Positions 53,376-61,808 of a stretch of DNA of 64,000 nucleotides are shown here, piece after piece (position 1 is the first letter of the stretch; each line of letters starts with the position of its first letter). The notes beneath the pieces were generated by a model, which did not search any database, had not been told where the DNA came from, and saw nothing but the letters and a program-made list of their open reading frames with translations. This DNA is from Streptomyces sp. NBC_01463 (GTDB lineage: Bacteria; Actinomycetota; Actinomycetes; Streptomycetales; Streptomycetaceae): assembly GCA_036227345.1 (NCBI GenBank), contig CP109468.1, positions 4,340,001-4,404,000 of the forward strand. The letters are read 5' to 3'. The position numbers and the translations under genes were made by a program.

Positions 53376-55085
53376 CTACCGTCTGCGGCGGGCCGTGCCG
53401 AAGAGCGAGCGTGAGATCTCCCGGCCCAGCTGCGTGCCCACGGACCGCGCCAGCGACTTGAACATCCCGCTGCCGACCACCTGCTGGACCAGCGAAGGGT
53501 CCTCCCCGGAGCGATCGTCCGAGCGATCATCCGAGCGCCCGTCCGCGCGCCCGGCCGGGCGTTCGCCCGACGCGACCGCCTTCTCCACCGCCGCCCGGTC
53601 CGCCGCCTCGGCCGCGGCGCGCTGCTCCGCCTCCTGGGCGGCGCCCAGCTTCTCGTACGCCGACTCCCGGTCCACAGCCTGTGCGTAACGTCCGTACAGC
53701 GAGGAGCCCTTCACCGCCGCGTCCAGCTCCGCCGCCGGGACCGGTCCCATCAGCGACTGCGGGGCACGCAGCCTGGTCGCGGCGACCGGTGTCGGCGCAC
53801 CCCTCTCGCTCAGCACGGTGATCACCGCCTCGCCGGTGCCGAGGCCGGTCAGCACCTCCTCCAGGTCGTAGGGGGAGTCCGGGAAGGTCTTCACCGTCGC
53901 CCGCAGCGCCTTCGCGTCGTCCGGCGTGAACGCGCGCAGCGCGTGCTGGATCCGGTTGCCGAGCTGACCCAGCACGTCGGCGGGGACGTCGCGCGGGGTC
54001 TGCGTGACGAAGAAGACGCCCACGCCCTTGGACCGGATCAGCCGCACGGTCCGGGTGATCGACTCCAGGAACGCCTTGGACGCCCCGTTGAACAGCAGAT
54101 GCGCCTCGTCGAAGAAGAAGACGAGCTTGGGCCGGTCCGCATCGCCGACCTCCGGCAGATCGTGGAAGAGATCGGCCAGCAGCCACATCAGGAACGCGGA
54201 GAACAGCTCCGGCTTGTCCTGTACGGCGGCCAGTTCCAGTACGGAGACGAGTCCCCGCCCGTCCGGCGCCTGCCGCAGCAGATCCGCCGTGTCGAACTCC
54301 GGTTCGCCGAAGAAGTCCGACGCACCCTGCTGCTCGAACGCGGTGACCGAGCGCAGGATCACTCCGGCCGTGGCCGTCGAGAGCCCGCCGATCCCCTTGA
54401 GTTCGGCCCGGCCGGTGTCCGAGACGAGGAACGCGGCCACCGACCGCAGATCCTTGAGGTCCACCAGTTCGAGGCCCTTGGCGTCGGCGTAGTGGAAGAT
54501 CAGGCCGAGCGACTGTTCCTGCGTGCGGTTGAGGCCGAGCGACTGTTCCTGCGTGCGGTTGAGGCCGAGCACCTTGGAGAGCAGGACCGGGCCGAAGCCG
54601 GTCACCGTCGCCCGCAGCGGAATGCCGGGGCCGATGCCGCCCAGTGCGTAGAACTCGGCGGGGAAGGCGGTGGCCGTCCACTCCTGTCCGACCTGGCCGG
54701 CCCGTTCGGCGACCTTGTCACCCGCGGCGCCGGGGGACGCGATGCCGGAGACGTCACCCTTGATGTCGGCGAGGAAGACCGGCACCCCGTTCGCCGACAG
54801 CTGCTCCGCGATCAGCTGGAGCGTCTTGGTCTTGCCGGTGCCGGTGGCGCCGGCGACGAGTCCGTGGCGGTTGAGCATGGCGAGCGGGATACGGATCTGC
54901 GCGCCGGGCAGACAGGCGCCGTCCCAGAGCAGGGCGCCGAGGTCGAGGGCGGGCCCGGCGGCCGCGTATCCGGCCGCGATCTCCGCCGCCCGCGGGGGCA
55001 GTGCGCCGTCCGTGCCGGTGGCCCCGCTCGCACCCCCCTTCGCGCTCCCGAGTGCGCCCCCGCTCGCGCTGTCGCTCTCACTCAT
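53376..55085 (-). CDS. HerA-like ATPase, DUF853 family
   Basis: The product has 569 residues. Walker A is GATGTGKT (79-86), preceded by IPLAMLNRHGLVA. Walker B is KLVFFFDEAHLLF, and the sensor and arginine segments are VGVFFVTQTPRDVP and LGNRIQHALRAF. This is the YjgR-type P-loop family, whose role is unknown but related to HerA DNA translocases. Between Walker A and B there is an exact in-frame duplication, LGLNRTQEQS repeated at 173-182 and 183-192; the family has one copy. The C-terminus is an Ala/Glu coiled coil with a degenerate RSDD repeat. The second of two adjacent starts is used. Confidence 0.9.
   Translation of the reverse strand: MSESDSASGGALGSAKGGASGATGTDGALPPRAAEIAAGYAAAGPALDLGALLWDGACLPGAQIRIPLAMLNRHGLVAGATGTGKTKTLQLIAEQLSANGVPVFLADIKGDVSGIASPGAAGDKVAERAGQVGQEWTATAFPAEFYALGGIGPGIPLRATVTGFGPVLLSKVLGLNRTQEQSLGLNRTQEQSLGLIFHYADAKGLELVDLKDLRSVAAFLVSDTGRAELKGIGGLSTATAGVILRSVTAFEQQGASDFFGEPEFDTADLLRQAPDGRGLVSVLELAAVQDKPELFSAFLMWLLADLFHDLPEVGDADRPKLVFFFDEAHLLFNGASKAFLESITRTVRLIRSKGVGVFFVTQTPRDVPADVLGQLGNRIQHALRAFTPDDAKALRATVKTFPDSPYDLEEVLTGLGTGEAVITVLSERGAPTPVAATRLRAPQSLMGPVPAAELDAAVKGSSLYGRYAQAVDRESAYEKLGAAQEAEQRAAAEAADRAAVEKAVASGERPAGRADGRSDDRSDDRSGEDPSLVQQVVGSGMFKSLARSVGTQLGREISRSLFGTARRRR
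54501..54570 (-). repeat. 30-base direct tandem duplication in the HerA-like gene
   Basis: The 30 bases from 54531 to 54560 repeat those at 54501-54530 with only the first base differing, and the next 10 bases start a third copy. It encodes the duplicated ten residues. Confidence 0.95.
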
Positions 55086-55176
55086 CACGGCCTCAATTCC
55101 GGAATGAACGCCTATATGCCGCCTCGGTCAGCATCGCAGTCCCGCTCCATGGCTGCGCCCGGAGCCTCTTGACCGG

Positions 55177-55182
55177 TAGGCT
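55177..55182 (+). promoter_or_regulatory. -10 element, leaderless start of the ParB-motif gene
   Basis: TAGGCT is followed by 6 bases and the GTG start codon. A good -35 is not visible. Confidence 0.5.
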
Positions 55183-55188
55183 TTCCGT

Positions 55189-55485
55189 GTGATCTTCAAG
55201 CGCATCGGAAATGGGAAGCCTTATCCCGACCACGGCCGGGAAAGCACCCGGCAGTGGGCGGATGTCGCGCCGCGCCCGGTCCGCCTCGACCAGCTCGTGA
55301 CCACCAAGGGACAGCTGGACCTCGAAACACTCCTCGCCGAGGACTCCACGTTCTACGGCGACCTCTTCGCGCACGTAGTGAAGTGGCAGGGCGACCTCTA
55401 CCTGGAGGACGGGCTGCACCGCGCCGTCCGCGCCGCGCTCCAGCAGCGCCAGGTGCTGCACGCCCGCGTGCTCGAACTCGGCTGA
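55189..55485 (+). CDS. Small conserved protein with ParB-like motif
   Basis: The product has 98 residues. The C-terminal half has DLYLEDGLHRAVRAALQQRQ, which resembles the DGxHR motif of ParB/sulfiredoxin-fold proteins; the first half is MIFKRIGNGKPYPDHGREST. I do not know its function. No toxin-like partner lies beside it. The GTG start has TAGGCT 6 bases upstream and no ribosome binding site, which suggests a leaderless mRNA. Confidence 0.82.
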   Translation: MIFKRIGNGKPYPDHGRESTRQWADVAPRPVRLDQLVTTKGQLDLETLLAEDSTFYGDLFAHVVKWQGDLYLEDGLHRAVRAALQQRQVLHARVLELG

Positions 55486-55697
55486 GGGTTCACCCGCCGG
55501 CACACGCGCCGACAGCGACACCGGCACCGGCACTCGTCGAACGCCTGTCCGCCGAACGCTCCCCCGCTGCACACCGCCTGCTGAACGCCGGTCCGTTCGA
55601 TACCGGCAGGGTTCGTTCGGGTGCTTTCCCACCCGGACGGGTGCGATCCGGCGATCATTAAATAGGCATCATCACCGGGTCGCACTACGCTGCGCCC

Positions 55698-56318
55698 ATG
55701 AGCATGCTCACTCCTCCCGGCATGGGCGGAAAGTACCGCATCACGGGTGACAAGTACCCGCGCATGCGGCGCCCCCGCCGCCGCAGCAAACTGGTCCTCG
55801 CGGCCACCGCCTCCGTCGTCGCCCTCGGGCTGGCCGGATGGGGCACGCTGCAGCTCATCGACGTCTTCACGGGCGGCGACAAGCAGGCCAGCGCCGCCGA
55901 CCGCACGGCTGACTGCCCGTCCGCCAGACCGTCCGCGCCCGCCAAGGTGCTGCCGAAGCCCGCGAAGATCACCGTCAACGTCTACAACGCGACACCGCGC
56001 GGTGGACTCGCCAAGGCGGCAGCGGACGAGCTGAAGAAGCGCGGCTTCACCATCGGCAAGGTGGGCAACGCCACCGCCGCGTACGACAAGAAGGTCCCCG
56101 GCACCGCCCTGCTGCTGGGCGCCCCGGCCGCGGTCAACGGCACGCTCCCGGTGCTCGGCACCCAGCTGGCCGGTGCGGCTACGAAGACCGACGCCCGCAA
56201 GGGCGCGGACATCGACCTGATCATCGGTACGAAGTTCAAGGCGTTCAGCACGCCGCAGGCGGCCGCCACCGCGCTGACCGCCCTGACGAAGCCGGCCCCG
56301 GCACCGTCCTCCTGCTGA
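55698..56318 (+). CDS. LytR C-terminal-domain protein, membrane anchored
   Basis: The product has 206 residues. A basic cytoplasmic N-terminus with a Pro/Gly start (MSMLTPPGMGGKYRITGDKY) is followed by one membrane helix (about 32-53). An extracellular LytR_C domain follows (KITVNVYNATPRGGLAKAAA, then DELKKRGFTIGKVGN, and DIDLIIGTKFKAF near the end). The LytR-CpsA-Psr catalytic domain is absent. The protein may bind cell-wall polymer. TACGCT lies 6 bases upstream of the ATG with no Shine-Dalgarno, again suggesting a leaderless mRNA. Confidence 0.87.
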   Translation: MSMLTPPGMGGKYRITGDKYPRMRRPRRRSKLVLAATASVVALGLAGWGTLQLIDVFTGGDKQASAADRTADCPSARPSAPAKVLPKPAKITVNVYNATPRGGLAKAAADELKKRGFTIGKVGNATAAYDKKVPGTALLLGAPAAVNGTLPVLGTQLAGAATKTDARKGADIDLIIGTKFKAFSTPQAAATALTALTKPAPAPSSC

Positions 56319-56352
56319 GGCGGGGCCAGCGGGCGGACAGCCGGGCAGGCAG

Positions 56353-56399
56353 AACGGCGACGGCCGGGGCGCTCTTCGAGCGCCCCGGCCGTCGCCGTT
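56353..56399. terminator. Strong bidirectional terminator between LytR_C gene and upp
   Basis: A perfect 22-bp stem has a 3-base TTC loop (arms 56353-56374 and 56378-56399). It lies 34 bases after one stop codon and 18 bases from the convergent one. Confidence 0.92.
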
Positions 56400-56417
56400 C
56401 CGTGTCCCGCGTCCGTC

Positions 56418-57053
56418 CTAGTCGACGGTGCCGTACATCCGGTCCCCGGCGTCGCCGAGGCCCGGCACGATGTAGCCGTGCTCGTTGAGCCGCTCGTCGA
56501 CCGAGGCGGTGACGACGGTGACCGGTGTCCCCGCCAGCTCGCGCTCCATCACCTCGACGCCCTCGGGCGCCGCGAGCAGCACGACCGCGGTGACATCGTC
56601 CGCACCGCGCTTGATCAGCTCCTGGATGGCCGCGACCAGGGTGCCGCCGGTGGCCAGCATCGGGTCCAGGACGTACACCTGGCGGCCCGAGAGGTCCTCC
56701 GGCATCCGGGTCGCGTACGTGGACGCCTGGAGCGTCTCCTCGTCGCGGATCATGCCCAGGAAGCCCACCTCGGCGGTCGGCAGCAGCCGCACCATGCCGT
56801 CGAGCATGCCGAGACCGGCCCGCAGGATCGGTACGACGAGGGGCCGCGGGTACGACAGCTTCACGCCGGTGGTGGGTGTCACCGGGGTCTCGATGTCGAC
56901 CAGCTCGGTGCGCACATCGCGGGTGGCCTCGTACGCGAGCAGGGTGACCAGCTCGTCGGCGAGGCGCCGGAAGGTCGGGGAGTCGGTGCGCTTGTCGCGC
57001 AGGGTGGTGAGTTTGTGCGCGACCAGCGGGTGGTCGACGACGTGGATCCGCAT
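56418..57053 (-). CDS. upp: Uracil phosphoribosyltransferase
   Basis: The product has 211 residues. It converts uracil and PRPP to UMP (pyrimidine salvage). The N-terminus is [16 protein letters not shown]. Further motifs are [13 protein letters not shown], the PRPP loop [11 protein letters not shown] and the C-terminal [19 protein letters not shown] start 9 bases earlier is open, but the ATG at 57053 has TACTGT exactly 7 bases upstream and matches the family N-terminus. Confidence 0.97.
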   Translation of the reverse strand: MRIHVVDHPLVAHKLTTLRDKRTDSPTFRRLADELVTLLAYEATRDVRTELVDIETPVTPTTGVKLSYPRPLVVPILRAGLGMLDGMVRLLPTAEVGFLGMIRDEETLQASTYATRMPEDLSGRQVYVLDPMLATGGTLVAAIQELIKRGADDVTAVVLLAAPEGVEVMERELAGTPVTVVTASVDERLNEHGYIVPGLGDAGDRMYGTVD

Positions 57054-57060
57054 GACACCC

Positions 57061-57066
57061 ACAGTA
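57061..57066 (-). promoter_or_regulatory. -10 element of upp (leaderless start)
   Basis: TACTGT on the minus strand is followed by 7 bases, then ATG. The GTG start 9 bases upstream would overlap this element, so it is excluded if the promoter is real. Confidence 0.6.
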
Positions 57067-57156
57067 GCCGTGCCTCCCGTACCCGTGCGCTGGCATCAAC
57101 CACGCGTTCGGGGGGAAGGTGGGGGCATACGTACCCAGCCTTGGGGTGATGAGCCG

Positions 57157-57375
57157 ATGCCGGACGGGGCGCAGCAGCAGCGGGACGACCAGGACCCGCG
57201 GGACGCGCAGAAGGCGCAGGACGCGCCGGAGACCGACGCGCAGCGCCGCAGGCGCCGCGCCCAGTTCCTCCGCGAGCTTCACGAGGCCAAGGCACTCCGT
57301 GACCGGGTCCAGCCGCGCCGGGTCAAGGCCGCCAGAATGCGCCAGGCCATGCGGATGCGGACGTTTCGCTGGTAG
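57157..57375 (+). CDS. Small basic conserved protein
   Basis: The product has 72 residues. An acidic/Gln-rich start (MPDGAQQQRDDQDPRDAQKA) is followed by a highly basic helix (QRRRRRAQFLRELHEAKALR, then RVKAARMRQAMRMRTFRW). I recognise it as a short conserved Streptomyces product beside upp, without known function. The Arg-rich C-terminus suggests nucleic-acid binding. No strong Shine-Dalgarno is seen. Confidence 0.65.
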   Translation: MPDGAQQQRDDQDPRDAQKAQDAPETDAQRRRRRAQFLRELHEAKALRDRVQPRRVKAARMRQAMRMRTFRW

Positions 57376-57606
57376 CCGTCCGGCCGGGTGGAAGACCCCC
57401 TGGTGGCGGTGCCGGAGAGAACTGATGGCCGACGCAACGGCGGAACTGCTCTCGCGAGGCCCTCGTTTCTGCCACGATTCCGATGGGCGGGACCCAGGGC
57501 AGCCGGACCACCGGCGGTCCTCCCGCCGGACCGACACGACTGGGGTCTTCTGTTCGGGTCCGGCCTGATCCGAACGCGAGCCCCTGAGACCAGTGGGAGA
57601 GTCACG

Positions 57607-58170
57607 GTGTACTTCGCCGCACTGCTCGCGCGCACCGAAGACGGGTGGGAAGCGAGCGACACGGAGCTCGACGATGTGGAGACCCTGTCCGATCTGACCG
57701 ACCTGGCCCGTGAGGCCTCGGTGGACGAGGACACGGTGCTCGTCTTCATCGAGCAGGAGGACGCCTGGTTCGGCGTCGTCCGGGTCGACGGTGAGGAGGA
57801 CCCCCGGATCTACATCTCGGACGCCTCCGCCGCCGCCCGCTCCTCGTACGGGGAGATCCTGCTCACCGATGAACTGCTCGGCCGCGAACCCGGGGCCGAG
57901 GACTCGATTGCCGCCCTCGAAGAGCTCGTCGGCCTCGACGGTACGGAGGACGGCGAGCCGGACACCCCCGGCAACAACTCCAACGACAACTCCAACGACG
58001 ATGACGACGGGCCGGACGACGACGCCGTGCCGGCGGGTCCGCTCGGTGACACCGGGGTGCTGTCCGACCTCGGGCTCCCCGAGGCGGAGCTGCTGATGCT
58101 GCGGACGGACGCCCTGGTGGAGATCGCGGACGCGCTGGGAGCGGCCGAGGTCCTGGAGACCGTCCGCTAG
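57607..58170 (+). CDS. tRNA adenosine deaminase-associated protein
   Basis: The product has 187 residues. The N-terminal domain (YFAALLARTEDGWEASDTEL, then DEDTVLVFIEQEDAWFGVVR) and C-terminal domain (LPEAELLMLRTDALVEIADAL) are joined by an Asn/Asp-rich acidic linker (about 120-140). The family always lies just upstream of tadA in actinobacteria, and a role in or around the deaminase is inferred from this. GGGAG lies 8 bases before the GTG. The TAG stop forms part of a possible -10 box of tadA. Confidence 0.88.
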   Translation: MYFAALLARTEDGWEASDTELDDVETLSDLTDLAREASVDEDTVLVFIEQEDAWFGVVRVDGEEDPRIYISDASAAARSSYGEILLTDELLGREPGAEDSIAALEELVGLDGTEDGEPDTPGNNSNDNSNDDDDGPDDDAVPAGPLGDTGVLSDLGLPEAELLMLRTDALVEIADALGAAEVLETVR

Positions 58171-58179
58171 GGTCCGCGG

Positions 58180-58680
58180 GTGACCGAACCACCGCACCCG
58201 CACGACCCGTCCCCACCGCACGATCCCGTACGGAACCCGTGGCGGGCGCCCATGCGCCGCGCCCTGGACGAGGCCGACCTGGCGGCGGCGGCCGGCGATG
58301 TGCCGGTCGGCGCCGTCGTCCTCGCCCCGGACGGCACCCTGCTCGCCACGGGTCACAACGAGCGCGAGGCGACCGGTGACCCGACCGCCCACGCCGAGAT
58401 CCTCGCCCTGCGCCGGGCCGCCGCCTCGCTCGGCCGGTGGCGGCTGTCCGGATGCACGCTGGTGGTCACCCTGGAGCCCTGCACGATGTGCGCGGGCGCC
58501 CTGGTGCAGTCCCGCGTGGACCGGGTCGTCTACGGCGCCCGGGACGAGAAGGCCGGAGCGGCCGGCTCGCTCTGGGACGTCGTACGGGACCGCCGGCTCA
58601 ACCACCGCCCCGAAGTGATCCACGGCGTCCTGGAGGCCGACTGCGCGGCCCGTCTCACCGCCTTCTTCCGCGACCGCTGA
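58180..58680 (+). CDS. tadA: tRNA-specific adenosine deaminase (A34 to inosine)
   Basis: The product has 166 residues. Zinc and catalytic residues are H71-A-E73 and the P100-C-x2-C104 motif (LEPCTMCAGAL). It converts the wobble adenosine of tRNA-Arg(ACG) to inosine. A His/Pro-rich N-terminal tail of about 20 residues is extra. The GTG start is 9 bases after the preceding stop. TAGGGT, which includes that stop codon, lies 6 bases upstream and could be either a -10 or a weak Shine-Dalgarno. Confidence 0.94.
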   Translation: MTEPPHPHDPSPPHDPVRNPWRAPMRRALDEADLAAAAGDVPVGAVVLAPDGTLLATGHNEREATGDPTAHAEILALRRAAASLGRWRLSGCTLVVTLEPCTMCAGALVQSRVDRVVYGARDEKAGAAGSLWDVVRDRRLNHRPEVIHGVLEADCAARLTAFFRDR

Positions 58681-58758
58681 CCTGGGCACCCGGCACCTTC
58701 GCCGCCCGGCGGGGAATCGGATTTCGACGGACGGCCGAGATGGTCTAAGCTCTCTCTC

Positions 58759-58843
58759 GGTAGCGTGTCCGAGCGGCCGAAGGAGCTCGCCTCGAAAGCG
58801 AGTGTGGGGAAACTCACCGAGGGTTCAAATCCCTCCGCTACCG
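58759..58843 (+). tRNA. tRNA-Ser (anticodon CGA)
   Basis: The acceptor GGTAGCG pairs with CGCTACC, with discriminator G. The anticodon arm is CTCGC-CTCGAAA-GCGAG. The long variable arm and the T loop GTTCAAATC fit a class II tRNA. Confidence 0.97.
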
Positions 58844-58851
58844 CAGGTAGA

Positions 58852-58885
58852 TGAAGGGACCGACCCGCTTGGGTCGGTCCCTTCA
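58852..58885. terminator. Bidirectional terminator, tRNA-Ser and MHS transporter gene
   Basis: A perfect 15-bp stem (TGAAGGGACCGACCC) has a 4-base loop. It lies 8 bases after the tRNA and 17 bases beyond the stop of the convergent transporter gene. Confidence 0.88.
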
Positions 58886-58902
58886 CTGCGTTCCGGCAGC
58901 CG

Positions 58903-60345
58903 CTAGCGCTTCGCGGCGCCGGCGGCCCGGAACGGTGCGGCTTCGGGGTCCGCCTCCGCCGAGCGGGGCGCCTCCTCGAACAGACCGGTCGAGGCCTCCA
59001 GCTCGGCGCGGGTCGGCGCCAGCAGGGAGCGTCCCCTGGTCTCCGGGCCGAGGAGGACCGCGGGCAGGCCGATCACCACGCAGGCCAGCACCGCGAACAG
59101 CGCGACCGCCCAGGAGCTGCCACCGGTCCACTCGACCAGGGACAGCGCGATGATCGGGGTGAGGCCGCCCGCGAGGGCGCCGCCGACCTCGCGGCTGAAG
59201 GTGAGCCCCGTCATCCTGATCCGCGCGGAGAACAGCTCCGCGAAGTAGGCGCCCTGCGGTCCGAACATCGCGCCGACCCCCAGGCCGAGGCCGATGACCA
59301 GCGCGGTCGTCAGTCCGAACCGGCTGCGCGTGCTGTCGATGATCCAGAAGAACGGGAACGCGTACACCGCGCAGAACACCGTGCCGAAGAGCAGCACCGG
59401 ACGTCGTCCCACCCGGTCGGAGAGCGCCCCGAACAGCGGCATCGTCACCAGCGCCACCGCCGCTCCCACGGTCACCGCGAAGGGGCCCGCGGAGTCGTCC
59501 ATGTGGAGCGTGTCGGTGACGTACGCCGTGATGAAGGTCAGGAAGAGGTAGGCCATCACCGACTGGGCGACCTGGGTTCCGATCAGGACGAGCGCGCCGC
59601 GGCGTTCGTGGGTCAGCACCTCGCGCAGCGGTGCCTTCATGACCTCGCCCTCCCGCTCCACCTCCTTGAACGCGGGGGACTCCTGGAGCCTGAGGCGGAT
59701 GAAGAGCGCGAGCCCGATGACCACGACGCTCGCCGCGAACGGCAGCCGCCAGCCCCAGCTCAGGAAGGCGTCGTGCGGCAGGCTCGCGACTCCGCCCATG
59801 GCGGCCGACGCCAGCAGCAGGCCCAGGTACACCCCGGAAGCGGGCCAGGCGCCGTGCAGCCCGCGCCGGCGCGGCCGGGCGAACTCCACGGACATGACGG
59901 CCGAGCCGCCGAACTCCGCCCCGGCGCCCAGCCCCTGCACCAGCCGCAGGACCAGGAGCATGGCGGGGGACCAGAAACCCGCCTGCTCGTACGTGGGGAG
60001 GAACGCCATCAGCACGGTGGCCCCGCCCATCACCAGCAGGGTGATGACCAGGACGTGCCGGCGTCCGACCCGGTCCCCGAGACTGCCGAACAGGGCGCCG
60101 CCCAGGGGGCGGATGAAGTAGCCGAGGGCGAGGGTCGAGAACGCGGCGAGGGTGCCGATGAACTCGTTGCCGACCGGGAAGACCACCTTGTTGAAGACCA
60201 GGGCGGAGGCCACGGCGTAGAGGTAGAAGTCGTACCACTCCAGGGCCGAGCCGATCAGGGCCGCCGGTATGACGCGTCGCATCGACGCGCCTGCCGCGGG
60301 CTCCTGGCCGGAGGGGGATGCCTGACCGGACGGGGACGTTGCCAT
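58903..60345 (-). CDS. MHS-family MFS transporter (organic or sugar acid symporter)
   Basis: The product has 480 residues and about 12 membrane segments. Family marks are ALIGSALEWYDFYLYAVASA in TM1, FIRPLGGALFGSLGDRVGRR (motif A), RLVQGLGAGAEFGGSAVMSVEFA and FGALSDRVGRRPVL. This group (KgtP/ShiA-like) takes up carboxylic acids with protons. It lies 65 bases downstream of the dehydratase gene, so the likely cargo is that enzyme's sugar acid. The ATG has AGGAG upstream. Confidence 0.93.
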   Translation of the reverse strand: MATSPSGQASPSGQEPAAGASMRRVIPAALIGSALEWYDFYLYAVASALVFNKVVFPVGNEFIGTLAAFSTLALGYFIRPLGGALFGSLGDRVGRRHVLVITLLVMGGATVLMAFLPTYEQAGFWSPAMLLVLRLVQGLGAGAEFGGSAVMSVEFARPRRRGLHGAWPASGVYLGLLLASAAMGGVASLPHDAFLSWGWRLPFAASVVVIGLALFIRLRLQESPAFKEVEREGEVMKAPLREVLTHERRGALVLIGTQVAQSVMAYLFLTFITAYVTDTLHMDDSAGPFAVTVGAAVALVTMPLFGALSDRVGRRPVLLFGTVFCAVYAFPFFWIIDSTRSRFGLTTALVIGLGLGVGAMFGPQGAYFAELFSARIRMTGLTFSREVGGALAGGLTPIIALSLVEWTGGSSWAVALFAVLACVVIGLPAVLLGPETRGRSLLAPTRAELEASTGLFEEAPRSAEADPEAAPFRAAGAAKR

Positions 60346-60410
60346 TTCCTGCTCCTTTGCGGAGAAATGGGGAGGGCGGGGAGGCGGGGAGGGGCGAGCG
60401 GGCCCCGGTG

Positions 60411-61499
60411 TCAGGCGACGCGCAGGTCCGCGATCGCGTCCTCGTCCCACTCGATGCCGAGGCCGGGGGCCTCGGGCGGTACGACGCAGCCGTCCTCGAT
60501 CCTCAGCGCGCTGCGGGTGATCGCACCGAGCTGCGGGATGTGCTCGACGTACATGCCGGCCGGAACGGCGCAGGCCAGGCTCGCGTGGATCTCCATGAGG
60601 AAGTGCGGGGCCACCTTGACGTTGAACGCCTCCGCCGCGTGGGCGACCTTCAGCCACGGGGTGATGCCGCCGACGCGCGCCACGTCGACCTGGATGATGC
60701 CGGCGGCGCCCCTTCCCAGGTACTCGGCGAAGTGGCCCACGCTGTAGACGGATTCGCCGACGGCCACCGGCACGGTGGTGGAACGGGCCAGGCGCTCGTG
60801 GCCGGCCACGTCCTCCGCGGGCAGCGGCTCCTCGAACCAGGCGATGTCCAGCGGCTCGTAGGTGCGGGCGCGCCGGATCGCCTCGGGGCCCGTCAGCGAC
60901 TGGTTGGCGTCGACCATGATCTGCCAGTCGGGGCCGACCGCCGCGCGGACCGCGGCCAGCCGCTCGGCGTCCTCGGCCGCGCTGGGCTTGCCCACCTTGA
61001 ACTTGGCGCCGCTCAGCCCGGCGGCGCGGGACGCCTTCGCGTTCGCCACCAGTTCCTCGACGGAGAGCTGGAGCCAGCCGCCCTCGGTGTCGTAGACGGG
61101 CAGCCGGCTGTGCGCCCCGCCCGCGAGCCGCCACAACGGCTCGCCGGCCCGCAGGCACCGCAGGTCCCACAGCGCGGTGTCGAGCGCGGCCATCGCGAGC
61201 GCCGTCAGCGCGCCGTGGGCGGTGGCCCGCGTGGCGTACAGCATCTTCGTCCAGAGGGCCTCGACGCCGCGTGCGTCCGCGCCGATCAGCGTGCCCGCGA
61301 GGTGGTCGCGCAGCAGGGCCACCACGGAGGAACCGCCGGTGCCGATCGTGTACGAGTAGCCGGTTCCCCGCAGCCCGTCGTCGGTCTCGACGGTGGCGAG
61401 GACGGTCTCCTGGCGTACGAAGGTCTGCGAGGCGTCGGTACGCAGCACCTCGGGCTCGATGTTGACGAGCCGGATGTCGACCTTGGTGATGATGCTCAT
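60411..61499 (-). CDS. Enolase-superfamily (mandelate racemase type) sugar-acid dehydratase
   Basis: The product has 362 residues. Catalytic residues are K166-x-K168 (AKFKVGKP), metal ligands Asp197 (VDANQS), Glu223 (FEEP) and Glu249 (VGES), and the His299/Asp272 dyad (VAPHF, QVDVARVGG), with Glu319 closing the site. This is the mandelate-racemase subgroup, which includes galactarate, talarate, rhamnonate and fuconate dehydratases. The exact substrate cannot be read. Neighbouring FAH-type hydrolase, SDR and MHS transporter genes point to a non-phosphorylating sugar-acid pathway. No good Shine-Dalgarno is seen. Confidence 0.92.
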   Translation of the reverse strand: MSIITKVDIRLVNIEPEVLRTDASQTFVRQETVLATVETDDGLRGTGYSYTIGTGGSSVVALLRDHLAGTLIGADARGVEALWTKMLYATRATAHGALTALAMAALDTALWDLRCLRAGEPLWRLAGGAHSRLPVYDTEGGWLQLSVEELVANAKASRAAGLSGAKFKVGKPSAAEDAERLAAVRAAVGPDWQIMVDANQSLTGPEAIRRARTYEPLDIAWFEEPLPAEDVAGHERLARSTTVPVAVGESVYSVGHFAEYLGRGAAGIIQVDVARVGGITPWLKVAHAAEAFNVKVAPHFLMEIHASLACAVPAGMYVEHIPQLGAITRSALRIEDGCVVPPEAPGLGIEWDEDAIADLRVA

Positions 61500-61583
61500 G
61501 GGGGAGCGGGCCTTTCACAGGAGGGTGGAGCGCGTAGCGGTGCGGGGTCCACGGGGAAGGGCGGAAGCCCGCAGAGGATCGAC

Positions 61584-61601
61584 CATTTCCTATAGGAAAT
61601 G
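61584..61601. promoter_or_regulatory. Perfect palindromic operator, dehydratase side
   Basis: CATTTCCTATAGGAAATG is an 18-base perfect palindrome 84 bases upstream of the dehydratase start. Its core TTTCCTATAGG recurs at 61759. It is typical of GntR-family operators, and a GntR gene ends the cassette. Confidence 0.75.
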
Positions 61602-61756
61602 AGAACGAGAGGAGACTACGCATCACCCTCCCGGCCCGGTCAAGGGTTTGCGGTGAGTCAGTTTCTCCAGCCTGTGCCATGAATACGCCACCCCGATGGC
61701 GTATGCGGCGGCGAGCGTGAGCACATCGCTCAAGCTTCGGGGTTCACGAGCCGATT

Positions 61757-61774
61757 CATTTCCTATAGGTTTCC
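61757..61774. promoter_or_regulatory. Second, imperfect operator, FAH hydrolase side
   Basis: It shares 13 identical bases (CATTTCCTATAGG) with the palindrome at 61584, but its right half reads TTTCC. It lies 35 bases upstream of the FAH-family gene, within the expected promoter. Confidence 0.65.
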
Positions 61775-61808
61775 GGCAGTGACACCGCGAGGCCAAGGAG
61801 GCTGTCGG

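Noticed and set aside
55189..55485. Antitoxin of a toxin-antitoxin pair
   Set aside because: No small toxin-like gene is adjacent, and the DGxHR-like motif gives no support for an antitoxin.
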